Positions 44,473 to 52,605 of a stretch of 64,000 nucleotides of DNA are shown here, one piece after another; within the stretch, counting starts at the first letter, position 1; the number at the start of each line of letters is the position of its first letter. The translations under genes were made by a program, and so were the position numbers. This stretch comes from Leeuwenhoekiella marinoflava DSM 3653 (GTDB taxonomy: Bacteria; Bacteroidota; Bacteroidia; Flavobacteriales; Flavobacteriaceae), in assembly GCF_900129005.1 (NCBI RefSeq), contig NZ_FQUN01000018.1, positions 1-64,000 on the forward strand, read 5' to 3'. The notes beneath the pieces were generated by a model. That model was not told where the DNA came from. It did not search any database and saw only the letters and a list, made by a program, of their open reading frames with translations.

Positions 44473-45555
44473 ATGACAACTACCAAATTTCACCCTGAGG
44501 TTTATACTCAGGCACTCACAAGTAAGTCAGTGAGTTATGCTTCTCCAAGTAATATTGCTCTAATTAAATATTGGGGCAAGCACGGTGTACAAATTCCTAA
44601 AAATCCTTCTATTAGTTTTACGCTAGATACGTGTAAGACCACAACTAAATTAAGCTATATAAAGCGTGAAGAAATCAACGATGAATATGAGCTTAAAGTA
44701 ATTTTAGACGGAAAGCATAAACCTGGTTTTGAACCTAAGATTCATCAGTTTTTTGGGCGTATTGAATCCTATTTAACTTTTGTAAAAGATTATGCGTTTA
44801 CCATTGAAACATCAAATAGTTTTCCGCACAGTTCTGGTATTGCTTCTTCTGCCAGTGGTTTAAGTGCTCTTGCATTATGCCTTATGGAAATGGAGCGCGA
44901 GATGCAACCGGAAATGACCTTTAAACATTTCAATCAAAAGGCTTCTTTTATTGCGCGTTTGGGTTCAGGAAGTGGTTGCAGGTCTTTAGAAGGTCCTTTA
45001 GTCGTTTGGGGAGAACACGCAGAAATAAAAGGAAGTAGCGATATGTATGGTGTTCAATATCCTTATGAGGTACATCCCGTATTTGACAACTATCAAGATG
45101 CTATTCTTTTAGTAGATAAGGGTGAAAAGCCGGTTAGTAGTACCGTGGGGCATAACCTGATGCATAATCACGCCTATGCCGCCAGTCGTTTTGAACAGGC
45201 AGTGGTAAATCTATCTAGCCTAATTTCTATTTTAGAGACCGGGGATTTAGATGCTTTTGTGAGATTGGTAGAAAGTGAGGCGCTTACACTTCACGCAATG
45301 ATGTTAACCAGTAATCCGTATTTTATATTGATGAAGCCAAACACGCTTCAGATCATAGATGAGATTTGGGAATACAGAAGAGAAACCGGTATTCCTGTGT
45401 GTTTTACGCTAGATGCGGGTGCTAATGTGCATGTTTTATTTCCGGATAAAGATAAAGAGCAGGTTCACGAATTTATTAAGAATGATTTAAGTAAATATTG
45501 TCAAGATAATAGGTATATTTTTGACAGTGTGGGAAGTGGTGCGATTAAGTTGTAA
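44473..45555 (+). CDS. mvaD: Diphosphomevalonate decarboxylase
   Basis: 360-residue GHMP-family enzyme that converts mevalonate diphosphate to isopentenyl diphosphate using ATP. Family motifs: SYASPSNIALIKYWGK (residues 21-36), the phosphate loop FPHSSGIASSASGL (117-130), and GSGSGCRSLEGPLVVW. It starts an operon with a mevalonate-kinase-like gene and a UbiA prenyltransferase, so the segment makes isoprenoid units and uses them in membrane lipid. Confidence 0.93.
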   Translation: MTTTKFHPEVYTQALTSKSVSYASPSNIALIKYWGKHGVQIPKNPSISFTLDTCKTTTKLSYIKREEINDEYELKVILDGKHKPGFEPKIHQFFGRIESYLTFVKDYAFTIETSNSFPHSSGIASSASGLSALALCLMEMEREMQPEMTFKHFNQKASFIARLGSGSGCRSLEGPLVVWGEHAEIKGSSDMYGVQYPYEVHPVFDNYQDAILLVDKGEKPVSSTVGHNLMHNHAYAASRFEQAVVNLSSLISILETGDLDAFVRLVESEALTLHAMMLTSNPYFILMKPNTLQIIDEIWEYRRETGIPVCFTLDAGANVHVLFPDKDKEQVHEFIKNDLSKYCQDNRYIFDSVGSGAIKL

Positions 45556-45585
45556 CTTTACAGCGGCCTAATAACAAGTAGATTT

Positions 45586-46524
45586 ATGAAAGGACCTTTA
45601 TTTTATTCAAAAATTCTTCTTTTTGGTGAGTATGGAATCATCAAGGATTCAAAGGGTTTATCTATACCTTATAATTTTTATAAGGGTGCTTTGAAAGTAG
45701 ATGAGAATCCAGACGAAACCGCTATTAAATCTAACGAAAGTTTAGGTCGTTTTGCTGAGTATCTTCAGCAATTGCAAGAAGATCAACCCGAATTAGTACA
45801 GTTTGATATTGAAACATTGAAAGCCGATATTTCTAAAGGGATGTATTTTGACAGCACTATTCCTCAAGGATATGGAGTAGGAAGTAGTGGAGCGCTTGTA
45901 GCTTCGATCTACGATAAATATGCTAGTGATAAGATTACGATTTTAGAAAATCTTACTCGCGAAAAATTATTGACGCTTAAGCAGGTTTTTGCGCAGATGG
46001 AGTCTTTTTTCCACGGAAAATCTTCTGGTTTAGATCCTTTAAACAGTTACTTGAGCCTTCCTATATTGATCAACAGCAAAGACGATATAGAGCCTGCTGG
46101 AATTCCTTCTCAAACTGTTGACGGTAAAGGAGCGGTTTTTCTTTTAGATAGTGGTATTGTAGGTGAAACAGCGCCGATGATCAATATTTTTATGGAAAGT
46201 ATGAAGCAGGAAGGTTTCCGTAAAATGTTAAAAAATCAATTTGTAAAGCATACTGATGCGTGTATAGATGACTTTCTAAAAGGTGATGTTAAATCGCTTT
46301 TTGGTAATGTTAAGCAACTTTCTAAAACGGTACTTCGTAACTTTAAACCCATGATTCCTGCAAGTTTTCATGACTTATGGAAGCAAGGTATAGATACTAA
46401 CGACTACTATTTAAAGCTTTGTGGTTCTGGCGGTGGTGGTTATATTCTAGGTTTCACCGAAGATATAGACAAAGCCCGTAAATCGCTTGACGGTCATAAG
46501 TTAGAAGTAGTCTACAATTTCTAA
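45586..46524 (+). CDS. Mevalonate kinase-like GHMP kinase
   Basis: 312 residues: YSKILLFGEYGIIKDSKGL at the N-terminus, the GHMP phosphate loop IPQGYGVGSSGALVAS (92-107), an MESFFHGKSSGLDPLNSY helix typical of mevalonate kinase, and a C-terminal CGSGGGGYILGF. It phosphorylates mevalonate, two steps before the enzyme encoded 30 bases upstream. A phosphomevalonate kinase is not encoded here. The call as mevalonate kinase rather than phosphomevalonate kinase rests on the HGKSSGLD motif. Confidence 0.85.
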   Translation: MKGPLFYSKILLFGEYGIIKDSKGLSIPYNFYKGALKVDENPDETAIKSNESLGRFAEYLQQLQEDQPELVQFDIETLKADISKGMYFDSTIPQGYGVGSSGALVASIYDKYASDKITILENLTREKLLTLKQVFAQMESFFHGKSSGLDPLNSYLSLPILINSKDDIEPAGIPSQTVDGKGAVFLLDSGIVGETAPMINIFMESMKQEGFRKMLKNQFVKHTDACIDDFLKGDVKSLFGNVKQLSKTVLRNFKPMIPASFHDLWKQGIDTNDYYLKLCGSGGGGYILGFTEDIDKARKSLDGHKLEVVYNF

Positions 46525-46548
46525 GAATCATCTTCTAAATACTCGTTT

Positions 46549-47463
46549 ATGTTTCGCATAAGCCGAAGAAACAAACTATTGCTTCTCAAATTTTTGAGCT
46601 TGTTTTCGGTGGTGCGTGGGTATAATATTCTCATTATTATTTTAGCACAATACCTAGCTTCGATATTTATTTTATCGCCAGATAATCTGAGTATGCGAGA
46701 GGTAGTATTAGACCTTAATCTCTTTTTAATTGTATTGTCTACTTCATTCGTTATAGCTGGAGGCTATATCATAAATAGCTTTTACGATACTGCAAAAGAT
46801 CTGATCAACAGGCCTAATAAGACCAAGCTAGACCATATGGTGAGTCAGAAAAAAATACTCACATTGTATTTTGTGCTCAACTTTATATCTATCATCGTTG
46901 CAAGCTATGTCTCTTTCTTTGCAGTGTTGTTTTTCTCGGCCTATATCTTTGGAATTTGGTTTTATTCTCATAAGCTTAAAAAAGTACTTTTTTTAGGAAA
47001 TCTTACATCAGCATCTCTTGCGCTAACTCCCTTTTTTGCGGTATTTATCTATTATCGAAATTTTGAGAAGGTAATTTTTGTGCACGCCTTATTTTTAGGT
47101 TTGATTATAATTATGCGCGAACTCATCAAAGATTTAGAAAATATTAGAGGAGATATTGCCTTAGGCTATAATACGTTTCCTGTTATTTACGGCGAGCGTT
47201 TTACAAAGGCTTTAATCACATTATTTGTGGGTATTACCGTAATTCCTGCATTTTTGCTGATCAATAAATTTGACGTAGGATTGATGAATTATTATTTTTA
47301 TTTGAGTACGATTCTGCTTTTGGTTTTTTTATTCTGGCTATGGAAATCTAACGAGAAGTTGCATTACTTGCTTTTGCACAATATTTTAAAATTGATTATT
47401 GTGTTGGGTGTCTTCAGTATTTTACTGATTGACACAGATGTTGTGATCAACCGTATTCTATAA
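46549..47463 (+). CDS. UbiA-family prenyltransferase, geranylgeranylglycerol-phosphate geranylgeranyltransferase-like
   Basis: 304 residues with about eight membrane helices. The two aspartate-rich motifs of UbiA enzymes are NSFYDTAKDLINRP (D80, D84) and DLENIRGDIALGYNTFPV. Homologues in Flavobacteriia are usually annotated as enzymes of archaeal-type ether lipid synthesis or as quinone/heme prenyltransferases; the gene order mvaD-kinase-ubiA supports a direct link to isoprenoid supply. Which acceptor it uses cannot be read. A bidirectional terminator follows at 47464-47491. Confidence 0.8.
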   Translation: MFRISRRNKLLLLKFLSLFSVVRGYNILIIILAQYLASIFILSPDNLSMREVVLDLNLFLIVLSTSFVIAGGYIINSFYDTAKDLINRPNKTKLDHMVSQKKILTLYFVLNFISIIVASYVSFFAVLFFSAYIFGIWFYSHKLKKVLFLGNLTSASLALTPFFAVFIYYRNFEKVIFVHALFLGLIIIMRELIKDLENIRGDIALGYNTFPVIYGERFTKALITLFVGITVIPAFLLINKFDVGLMNYYFYLSTILLLVFLFWLWKSNEKLHYLLLHNILKLIIVLGVFSILLIDTDVVINRIL

Positions 47464-47491
47464 AAAAAGTCATCTGGAAGGATGACTTTTT
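47464..47491. terminator. Bidirectional terminator
   Basis: AAAAAGTCATC and GATGACTTTTT form a perfect 11-bp stem with a 6-base loop; A and T runs at the ends let it work on both strands. It lies between the convergent prenyltransferase and small exported protein genes. Confidence 0.88.
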
Positions 47492-47520
47492 AAGGCTAAT
47501 TCAAATAATATATTTACTAC

Positions 47521-47856
47521 TTATGCTTTTTTTATGGTATAGGTAAGATTGAAAAATCGATTCCTTAAAACTTTAAGATTAGTCTTTTTGTAATTTAACC
47601 TTGACTTGATGTAATTCTCAACAGCTTTATTTTCTGTATCTACATTAAGTACAACAAGATTTCCTTGAGTAGTAACCATAAAATGAATATCACTCTCTAG
47701 AATATCCTGTTCTAATTCAATATTAGGACTTCCCAAAAGCGCTACAACCTGAGCGCGTAATTCAACGCTCTTAGATGCTGGTTTGGGGTCGGTGTTTGCA
47801 AAAAGGTTTGTTGCGCTGAGTGCAAGAGCTAAGACTAAAACGTGTAACTTTTTCAT
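47521..47856 (-). CDS. Small exported protein of unknown function
   Basis: 111 residues: a signal peptide (KLHVLVLALALSATNLFA, cleaved before NTDPKP) and a mature part of about 90 residues with alternating pattern (FMVTTQGNLVVLNVDTENK, VENYIKSRLNYKKTNLK, FNLTYTIKKA). The pattern resembles small periplasmic proteins with a BON-like or TonB-C-like alpha/beta fold. I do not recognise a family. It stands alone between a bidirectional terminator and a gene-free stretch. Confidence 0.7.
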   Translation of the reverse strand: MKKLHVLVLALALSATNLFANTDPKPASKSVELRAQVVALLGSPNIELEQDILESDIHFMVTTQGNLVVLNVDTENKAVENYIKSRLNYKKTNLKVLRNRFFNLTYTIKKA

Positions 47857-48208
47857 GTTTTTTTGTTTGTGATTGATATTTTAAAAGTAGTTGAGTAGGT
47901 TGCCTTATACAGCATAAATCATATTATGCTAATTTGATGAAATGCCTCCTTTTTCTTTAAAACTTAACGTACTTGACAATTTCTAAACAAATCCATTTTT
48001 AATAATTAATAGCTAGAAAACTGTGTGATATCAGAATGTTTTAGGGTGATTTAATACTAACTAATTTGAGATTTATTCTAAGTGTTTCATTTTCAATAAC
48101 TATTCTGATTATTAATATAAACTAAAGATTAAGGAATGCGATTTTTAAGTATTCAGTATAGGTACTCTGAAGCTTGATTTAGCGTGTTAAATTCGTTTTT
48201 TAAATATG
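47857..48208. other. AT-rich intergenic region without genes
   Basis: About 350 bases upstream of both the small exported protein and the pseudouridine-synthase homologue. AT-rich, no ORF of note and no hairpin with a T run; the promoter box at 48209-48216 lies at its end. Confidence 0.5.
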
Positions 48209-48216
48209 TATCTTTG
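48209..48216 (+). promoter_or_regulatory. -7 promoter box of the pseudouridine-synthase homologue
   Basis: TATCTTTG (TAnnTTTG) ends 14 bases before the ATG at 48231, implying a leader of under ten bases. Confidence 0.55.
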
Positions 48217-48230
48217 CGCAAAATTAAATT

Positions 48231-49085
48231 ATGAGCAGACATCAAGAAGGCAAGAGAGACGGGAAAGCGTCTGGTCGAGGTACTAATAATATGCGTAGTA
48301 AAAGTAACGCAAGAGGAAACTCACCAATAAAGAAAAATACAACCGGTAGCAGTCGCACAGCGACTACCAGTTCTAATAAAGGTGGTATTCGTTTAAATAA
48401 ATACATTTCTAATAGTGGTATCTGCTCTCGTAGGGAAGCAGATATGTATATCGCCACCGGGCAGGTTACGGTTAATGGTGAGATTATTAATGAGATGGGT
48501 TATAAAGTTAATTTAGATGATGATGTGCGTTTTGACGGGCGTCGCATCAATCCTGAGTCTAAAGCTTATGTGCTGCTTAATAAGCCAAAAGGTTTTTCTG
48601 TGACTACCAGTAATTCTAAAGGAATGACGGTTATGGATCTTGTTGCAAGTGCTACAAAATCTCGCATTCAGCCGGTAGGAAGGTTAGGTCGTAATGCAAC
48701 AGGACTTATCTTATTTACAAATGATGAGAAGGTTATGCAGAAATTGACCAATTCAAAATCCGGGTTGCAACGTCTTTTTCATATAGAGCTGGATAAAAAC
48801 CTTAAAGGAGAGGATCTAGAAAAAATAAAGAAAGGTCTCACTGTAGATGGTAAGAAATATGATGTTGAAGATCTGAAGTATGTAGATGGCGCTCCTAAAA
48901 AGGAAGTAGGACTTCGCATAAGAAATATAGGAAGCAGTCTTATACGTACCGTTTTTGAGCATTTAGATTATCAAGTTGTACGTGTAGATTGTGTTACACT
49001 TGCCGGTTTGACTAAAAAAGACCTTCCAAGAGGTAAGTACAAACACTTGAGTGAACAGGAGATAAACAATCTTATGATGCTTTAA
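48231..49085 (+). CDS. RsuA/RluB-type pseudouridine synthase homologue lacking the catalytic aspartate
   Basis: 284 residues: a disordered basic N-terminus rich in G, S, R and N (about residues 1-50), an S4 RNA-binding domain (IRLNKYISNSGICSRREADM), and an RsuA-family catalytic domain. The catalytic motif, normally GRLDxxTxGLLLxTND, reads PVGRLGRNATGLILFTND, with G153 where the essential Asp should be (codon GGT for GAT). The later conserved block, normally GRNRIVRRIFEHLGY, is IGSSLIRTVFEHLDY, losing the conserved arginines. The frame is otherwise intact, and the ending AGLTKKDLPRGKYKHL is as in active relatives. It probably binds RNA without making pseudouridine; a second, active copy would be expected elsewhere. 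Confidence 0.82.
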   Translation: MSRHQEGKRDGKASGRGTNNMRSKSNARGNSPIKKNTTGSSRTATTSSNKGGIRLNKYISNSGICSRREADMYIATGQVTVNGEIINEMGYKVNLDDDVRFDGRRINPESKAYVLLNKPKGFSVTTSNSKGMTVMDLVASATKSRIQPVGRLGRNATGLILFTNDEKVMQKLTNSKSGLQRLFHIELDKNLKGEDLEKIKKGLTVDGKKYDVEDLKYVDGAPKKEVGLRIRNIGSSLIRTVFEHLDYQVVRVDCVTLAGLTKKDLPRGKYKHLSEQEINNLMML

Positions 49086-49219
49086 GGCTATGTTCTGTAT
49101 TTTATTTTTAGATTTAAAGTGCTGTAAAATTGAAGGTTAGTAATTTTTTACATTACCTTAAGAGTTGATTGCATTGTATATCAAATTCTTTTTTTACATT
49201 TCCTACTTTAAATATTTTA

Positions 49220-50620
49220 ATGAATACAAAGTATATAGATCTTATAGATCAATCTTTCTACTTTCCTCAGGAGGAATTCAAACTCGAGGACAATCAATTA
49301 AAGTTTCATGATATAGACTTGATGGCTCTTGTAGAGCAGTACGGTGCTCCATTGAAATTCAGTTATTTGCCAAAAATTTCTGAAAATATCAATAGAGCTA
49401 AAGGCTGGTTTGCAGATGCTATTGAGAAGCATAATTATAAGGGTTCTTATAATTATTGTTATTGTACAAAAAGTTCGCACTTTAAACATGTACTTGACGA
49501 GGCTCTTAAAAATGATATTCATATTGAGACATCTTCTGCTTTTGATATCGATATTGTAAATAAGCTGAAAGAAAACGGCAAGATAACAGATGATACGTTT
49601 GTGATTTGCAATGGCTTTAAACGGGACCAATACATACAGAATATCACGAGTCTTATTAATGAAGGACAGAAAAACTGTATTCCTATCATTGATAATTATG
49701 AAGAAATCAACCTGCTTACCGAAGGTATTAAAGGTGATTTTAAAATCGGTATTCGTATTGCTTCAGAAGAAGAGCCTAAGTTTGAATTCTATACTTCGCG
49801 ATTAGGAATTGGGTATAAGAATATTGTTCCGTTTTATGAAGATCAGATTAAAAATAACGATCAGCTAGAGCTTAAGATGCTTCATTTTTTCATCAATACC
49901 GGTATTCGCGACAACGCGTATTACTGGAATGAGATGAACAAATGTCTTAAGGTTTACATCAGATTGAAAAAGATTTGCCCTTCATTAGACAGTCTAAATA
50001 TTGGCGGAGGTTTTCCTATTAAAAATTCATTGGCTTTTGATTACGACTATGCTTATATGGTAGATGAAATCATCAACCAGATCAAGACTACTTGTGAAGA
50101 AGCTGAAGTTGCCGTACCTAATATCTTTACTGAATTCGGAAGTTTTACAGTAGGAGAGAGTGGCGGCGCAGTCTATGAAGTATTGTATCAAAAACAGCAA
50201 AATGATCGTGAAAAGTGGAATATGATAAATTCATCATTTATAACTACTTTGCCAGATACTTGGGCGATTAGTAAGCGCTTTATTATGCTGCCTGTAAACC
50301 GGTGGGATGAAGAATATGAGCGTGTTTTATTAGGCGGCCTTACGTGTGACAGTGATGATTACTACAACAGTGAGCAACACAGTAATGCGATTTATTTACC
50401 CAGATATAAAAAAGATAAACCATTATACATCGGGTTTTTTAATACCGGTGCTTATCAGGAAACCATAGGAGGCTATGGTGGTCTGCAACACTGTTTAATC
50501 CCTCAACCTAAACATATTCTGATAGATAGGGATGAAAATGGTAACTTAACAACCCGTATATTTAATGAACAACAAAAAGCAGAACAATTGCTTAAGATTT
50601 TAGGTTATGAGTACAACTAA
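49220..50620 (+). CDS. speA: Biosynthetic arginine decarboxylase (alanine-racemase fold)
   Basis: 466 residues from the ATG at 49220; the frame extends upstream to a TTG at 49169, which would add a 17-residue tail with no family match. It makes agmatine from arginine with PLP. The Schiff-base lysine is K84 in YCYCTKSSHF; IHIETSSAFDIDIV, the glycine-rich LNIGGGFPIKN, and the C-terminal GAYQETIGGYGG follow. It belongs to the short Bacteroidota arginine decarboxylases, unlike the longer E. coli SpeA. It overlaps the agmatinase gene by 14 bases. Confidence 0.88.
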   Translation: MNTKYIDLIDQSFYFPQEEFKLEDNQLKFHDIDLMALVEQYGAPLKFSYLPKISENINRAKGWFADAIEKHNYKGSYNYCYCTKSSHFKHVLDEALKNDIHIETSSAFDIDIVNKLKENGKITDDTFVICNGFKRDQYIQNITSLINEGQKNCIPIIDNYEEINLLTEGIKGDFKIGIRIASEEEPKFEFYTSRLGIGYKNIVPFYEDQIKNNDQLELKMLHFFINTGIRDNAYYWNEMNKCLKVYIRLKKICPSLDSLNIGGGFPIKNSLAFDYDYAYMVDEIINQIKTTCEEAEVAVPNIFTEFGSFTVGESGGAVYEVLYQKQQNDREKWNMINSSFITTLPDTWAISKRFIMLPVNRWDEEYERVLLGGLTCDSDDYYNSEQHSNAIYLPRYKKDKPLYIGFFNTGAYQETIGGYGGLQHCLIPQPKHILIDRDENGNLTTRIFNEQQKAEQLLKILGYEYN

Positions 50621-51551
50621 AAATTATGCCGGCATCCCTGATGAGTTTGCCAAACTGGAGACTTCAAAAATTGTACTAATCCCGGTGCCTTATGATGGTA
50701 CCAGTACTTGGGGTAAAGGTGCAGATAAAGGCCCGCAAGCTTTTTTAGATGCTTCAGAAAATATGGAGACTTATGATATTGAAACTGATACCGAAGTGTA
50801 TCAGCAAGGTATTTATCTCGCTCCTGCAATAACAGAAGCTAGTTCGCCAGAAGCAATGGTAGAAGAAGTGCATAAAACAACTAAAGACTTTATCAAACGA
50901 AATAAGTTTGTGACGTTGTTTGGTGGAGAACATTCGGTTTCTATAGGTGCGATACGTGCTTTTAATGAGCTGTATGATAACCTAACAGTTTTACAAATAG
51001 ATGCACATACAGACTTGCGTCAGGAGTATATGGGTAGTAAATGCAATCACGCATGTGCGATGTATGAAGCAAGCCAGACAACCAACCTTATTCAGGTAGG
51101 AATACGCAGTATGGATGCTCTTGAGAAAACCGTAATGGATGAGGATAAAACTTTTTTTGCTCACGAAATGGTACAAGATGAGTATTGGGCAGATAATGTC
51201 ATAGATTTATGTACAGATCACGTTTTTGTCACATTTGATCTTGACGGATTAGACCCTTCTATTATGCCCTCTACCGGAACTCCTGAGCCGGGCGGCTTAT
51301 TTTGGTATGAAACAATGGATTTCTTGAAGCGTCTTTTTGCTGAAAAGAATGTGGTAGGTTTTGATATTATGGAACTTTGCCCTAGCGAGCACGATAAATC
51401 TTCAGACTTCTTAGCTGCTAAACTTTACTATAAAATGTTGAGTTACAAATTTGAAGGAGAAGATATTGAAGATAATTATGATAATACTTACGTAGCTAAA
51501 ACCTCTAAAGGTGGCGTAAATAAATTTGATCTAAATGACGATGAAGACTAA
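50607..51551 (+). CDS. speB: Agmatinase (ureohydrolase family)
   Basis: 314 residues. It hydrolyses agmatine to putrescine and urea at a two-manganese site. All ligands are visible: H109 in GGEHSVSIG, D132-H134-D136 in QIDAHTDLR, and D211-D213 in FDLDGLDPS. GTPEPGGLFWYE is the usual family signature. It overlaps its neighbours on both sides (14 bases with the arginine decarboxylase, 17 with the deoxyhypusine-synthase homologue), so the three form one tightly coupled operon. Confidence 0.93.
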   Translation: MSTTKNYAGIPDEFAKLETSKIVLIPVPYDGTSTWGKGADKGPQAFLDASENMETYDIETDTEVYQQGIYLAPAITEASSPEAMVEEVHKTTKDFIKRNKFVTLFGGEHSVSIGAIRAFNELYDNLTVLQIDAHTDLRQEYMGSKCNHACAMYEASQTTNLIQVGIRSMDALEKTVMDEDKTFFAHEMVQDEYWADNVIDLCTDHVFVTFDLDGLDPSIMPSTGTPEPGGLFWYETMDFLKRLFAEKNVVGFDIMELCPSEHDKSSDFLAAKLYYKMLSYKFEGEDIEDNYDNTYVAKTSKGGVNKFDLNDDED

Positions 51552-52515
51552 GGGAGCAATCTCTCAATTTATAGAAAAATATTATTTGCACTTTAATGCT
51601 GCTTCAGTAGTTGATGCTGCAAAAGCCTATGAAGAGCAACTCAATAATGGTGCAAAAATGCTCGTTTCTCTTGCCGGTGCTATGAGTACTGCAGAGTTGG
51701 GTAAAATTTTCGCAGAAATGATCCGCCAAGATAAGGTTCAGATTATCTCTTGTACAGGTGCAAACCTTGAGGAAGATATTATGAATCTGGTAGCACATTC
51801 GCATTACAAGCGTGTACCTAACTACCGCGATCTAACTCCGCAAGAAGAATGGGATCTTTTAGAAAAAGGTCTCAATCGTGTTACTGATACGTGTATTCCT
51901 GAAGAGGAAGCTTTTCGTAGGTTGCAACAACATATTTATAAAATCTGGAAAGATGCAGATGATGCCGGTGAGCGTTACTTACCGCACGAGTTTATGTATA
52001 AGATGTTGTTGAGTGGCGTTCTTGAAGAATACTACGAGATAGATCTTAAAGATTCTTGGATGTATGCCGCTGCAGAAAAAAACTTGCCTATTATCTGTCC
52101 GGGATGGGAAGATAGTACGATGGGTAACATCTTTGCTTCTTATGTGTTGAAAGGAGCGCTTAAAGCTTCAACAATGAAGTCTGGTATTGAGTATATGACA
52201 TTTCTTGCAGATTGGTATACCAACAATTCTAAAAACGGAATTGGATTCTTCCAGATAGGTGGTGGTATTGCCGGAGATTTCCCTATTTGTGTGGTGCCTA
52301 TGCTGTATCAAGATATGGAACGGGAAGACACACCATTTTGGAGTTATTTCTGTCAGATCTCAGATTCTACAACCAGTTACGGTTCATATTCAGGAGCTGT
52401 GCCTAATGAGAAAATCACTTGGGGTAAACTCGACATCAATACACCAAAATTTATAATAGAAAGTGATGCAACTATCGTTGCTCCACTTGTATTTGCATAT
52501 TTATTAGATATGTAA
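51535..52515 (+). CDS. Deoxyhypusine-synthase-family protein (probable homospermidine/spermidine-pathway enzyme)
   Basis: 326 residues with the NAD-dependent deoxyhypusine synthase fold: SLAGAMSTAELGKIFAEMI, SCTGANLEEDI, LPIICPGWEDSTMGN, FFQIGGGIAGDFPI, and K298 in EKITWGKLD, the position of the enzyme's imine-forming lysine. Bacteria have no eIF5A to modify, so the usual reaction cannot apply; in bacteria such homologues are known or proposed to move an aminobutyl group to putrescine, giving homospermidine. The start overlaps agmatinase, which makes putrescine, and this strongly supports that reading. MTMKTKGAI gives two possible starts 6 bases apart. Confidence 0.85.
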   Translation: MTMKTKGAISQFIEKYYLHFNAASVVDAAKAYEEQLNNGAKMLVSLAGAMSTAELGKIFAEMIRQDKVQIISCTGANLEEDIMNLVAHSHYKRVPNYRDLTPQEEWDLLEKGLNRVTDTCIPEEEAFRRLQQHIYKIWKDADDAGERYLPHEFMYKMLLSGVLEEYYEIDLKDSWMYAAAEKNLPIICPGWEDSTMGNIFASYVLKGALKASTMKSGIEYMTFLADWYTNNSKNGIGFFQIGGGIAGDFPICVVPMLYQDMEREDTPFWSYFCQISDSTTSYGSYSGAVPNEKITWGKLDINTPKFIIESDATIVAPLVFAYLLDM

Positions 52516-52533
52516 AACAAATTTTAGTCAATT

Positions 52534-52571
52534 AAAAAGCCTCCGGAATTCTAAATTCGGGAGGCTTTTTT
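52534..52571. terminator. Terminator between the polyamine operon and the GH20 gene
   Basis: AAAAAGCCTCC and GGAGGCTTTTT pair perfectly, extended by GAAT/ATTC inside, followed by T. Works for both convergent genes. Confidence 0.88.
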
Positions 52572-52605
52572 TATGAATCTATTTTCAGGTTAAAAAATAG
52601 GTGTT

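Noticed and set aside
48231-48390. Low-complexity repeats in the N-terminus of the pseudouridine-synthase homologue as a tandem repeat element
   Set aside because: The G/S/R/N-rich stretch is common in Flavobacteriia members of this family and shows no nucleotide repeat unit.
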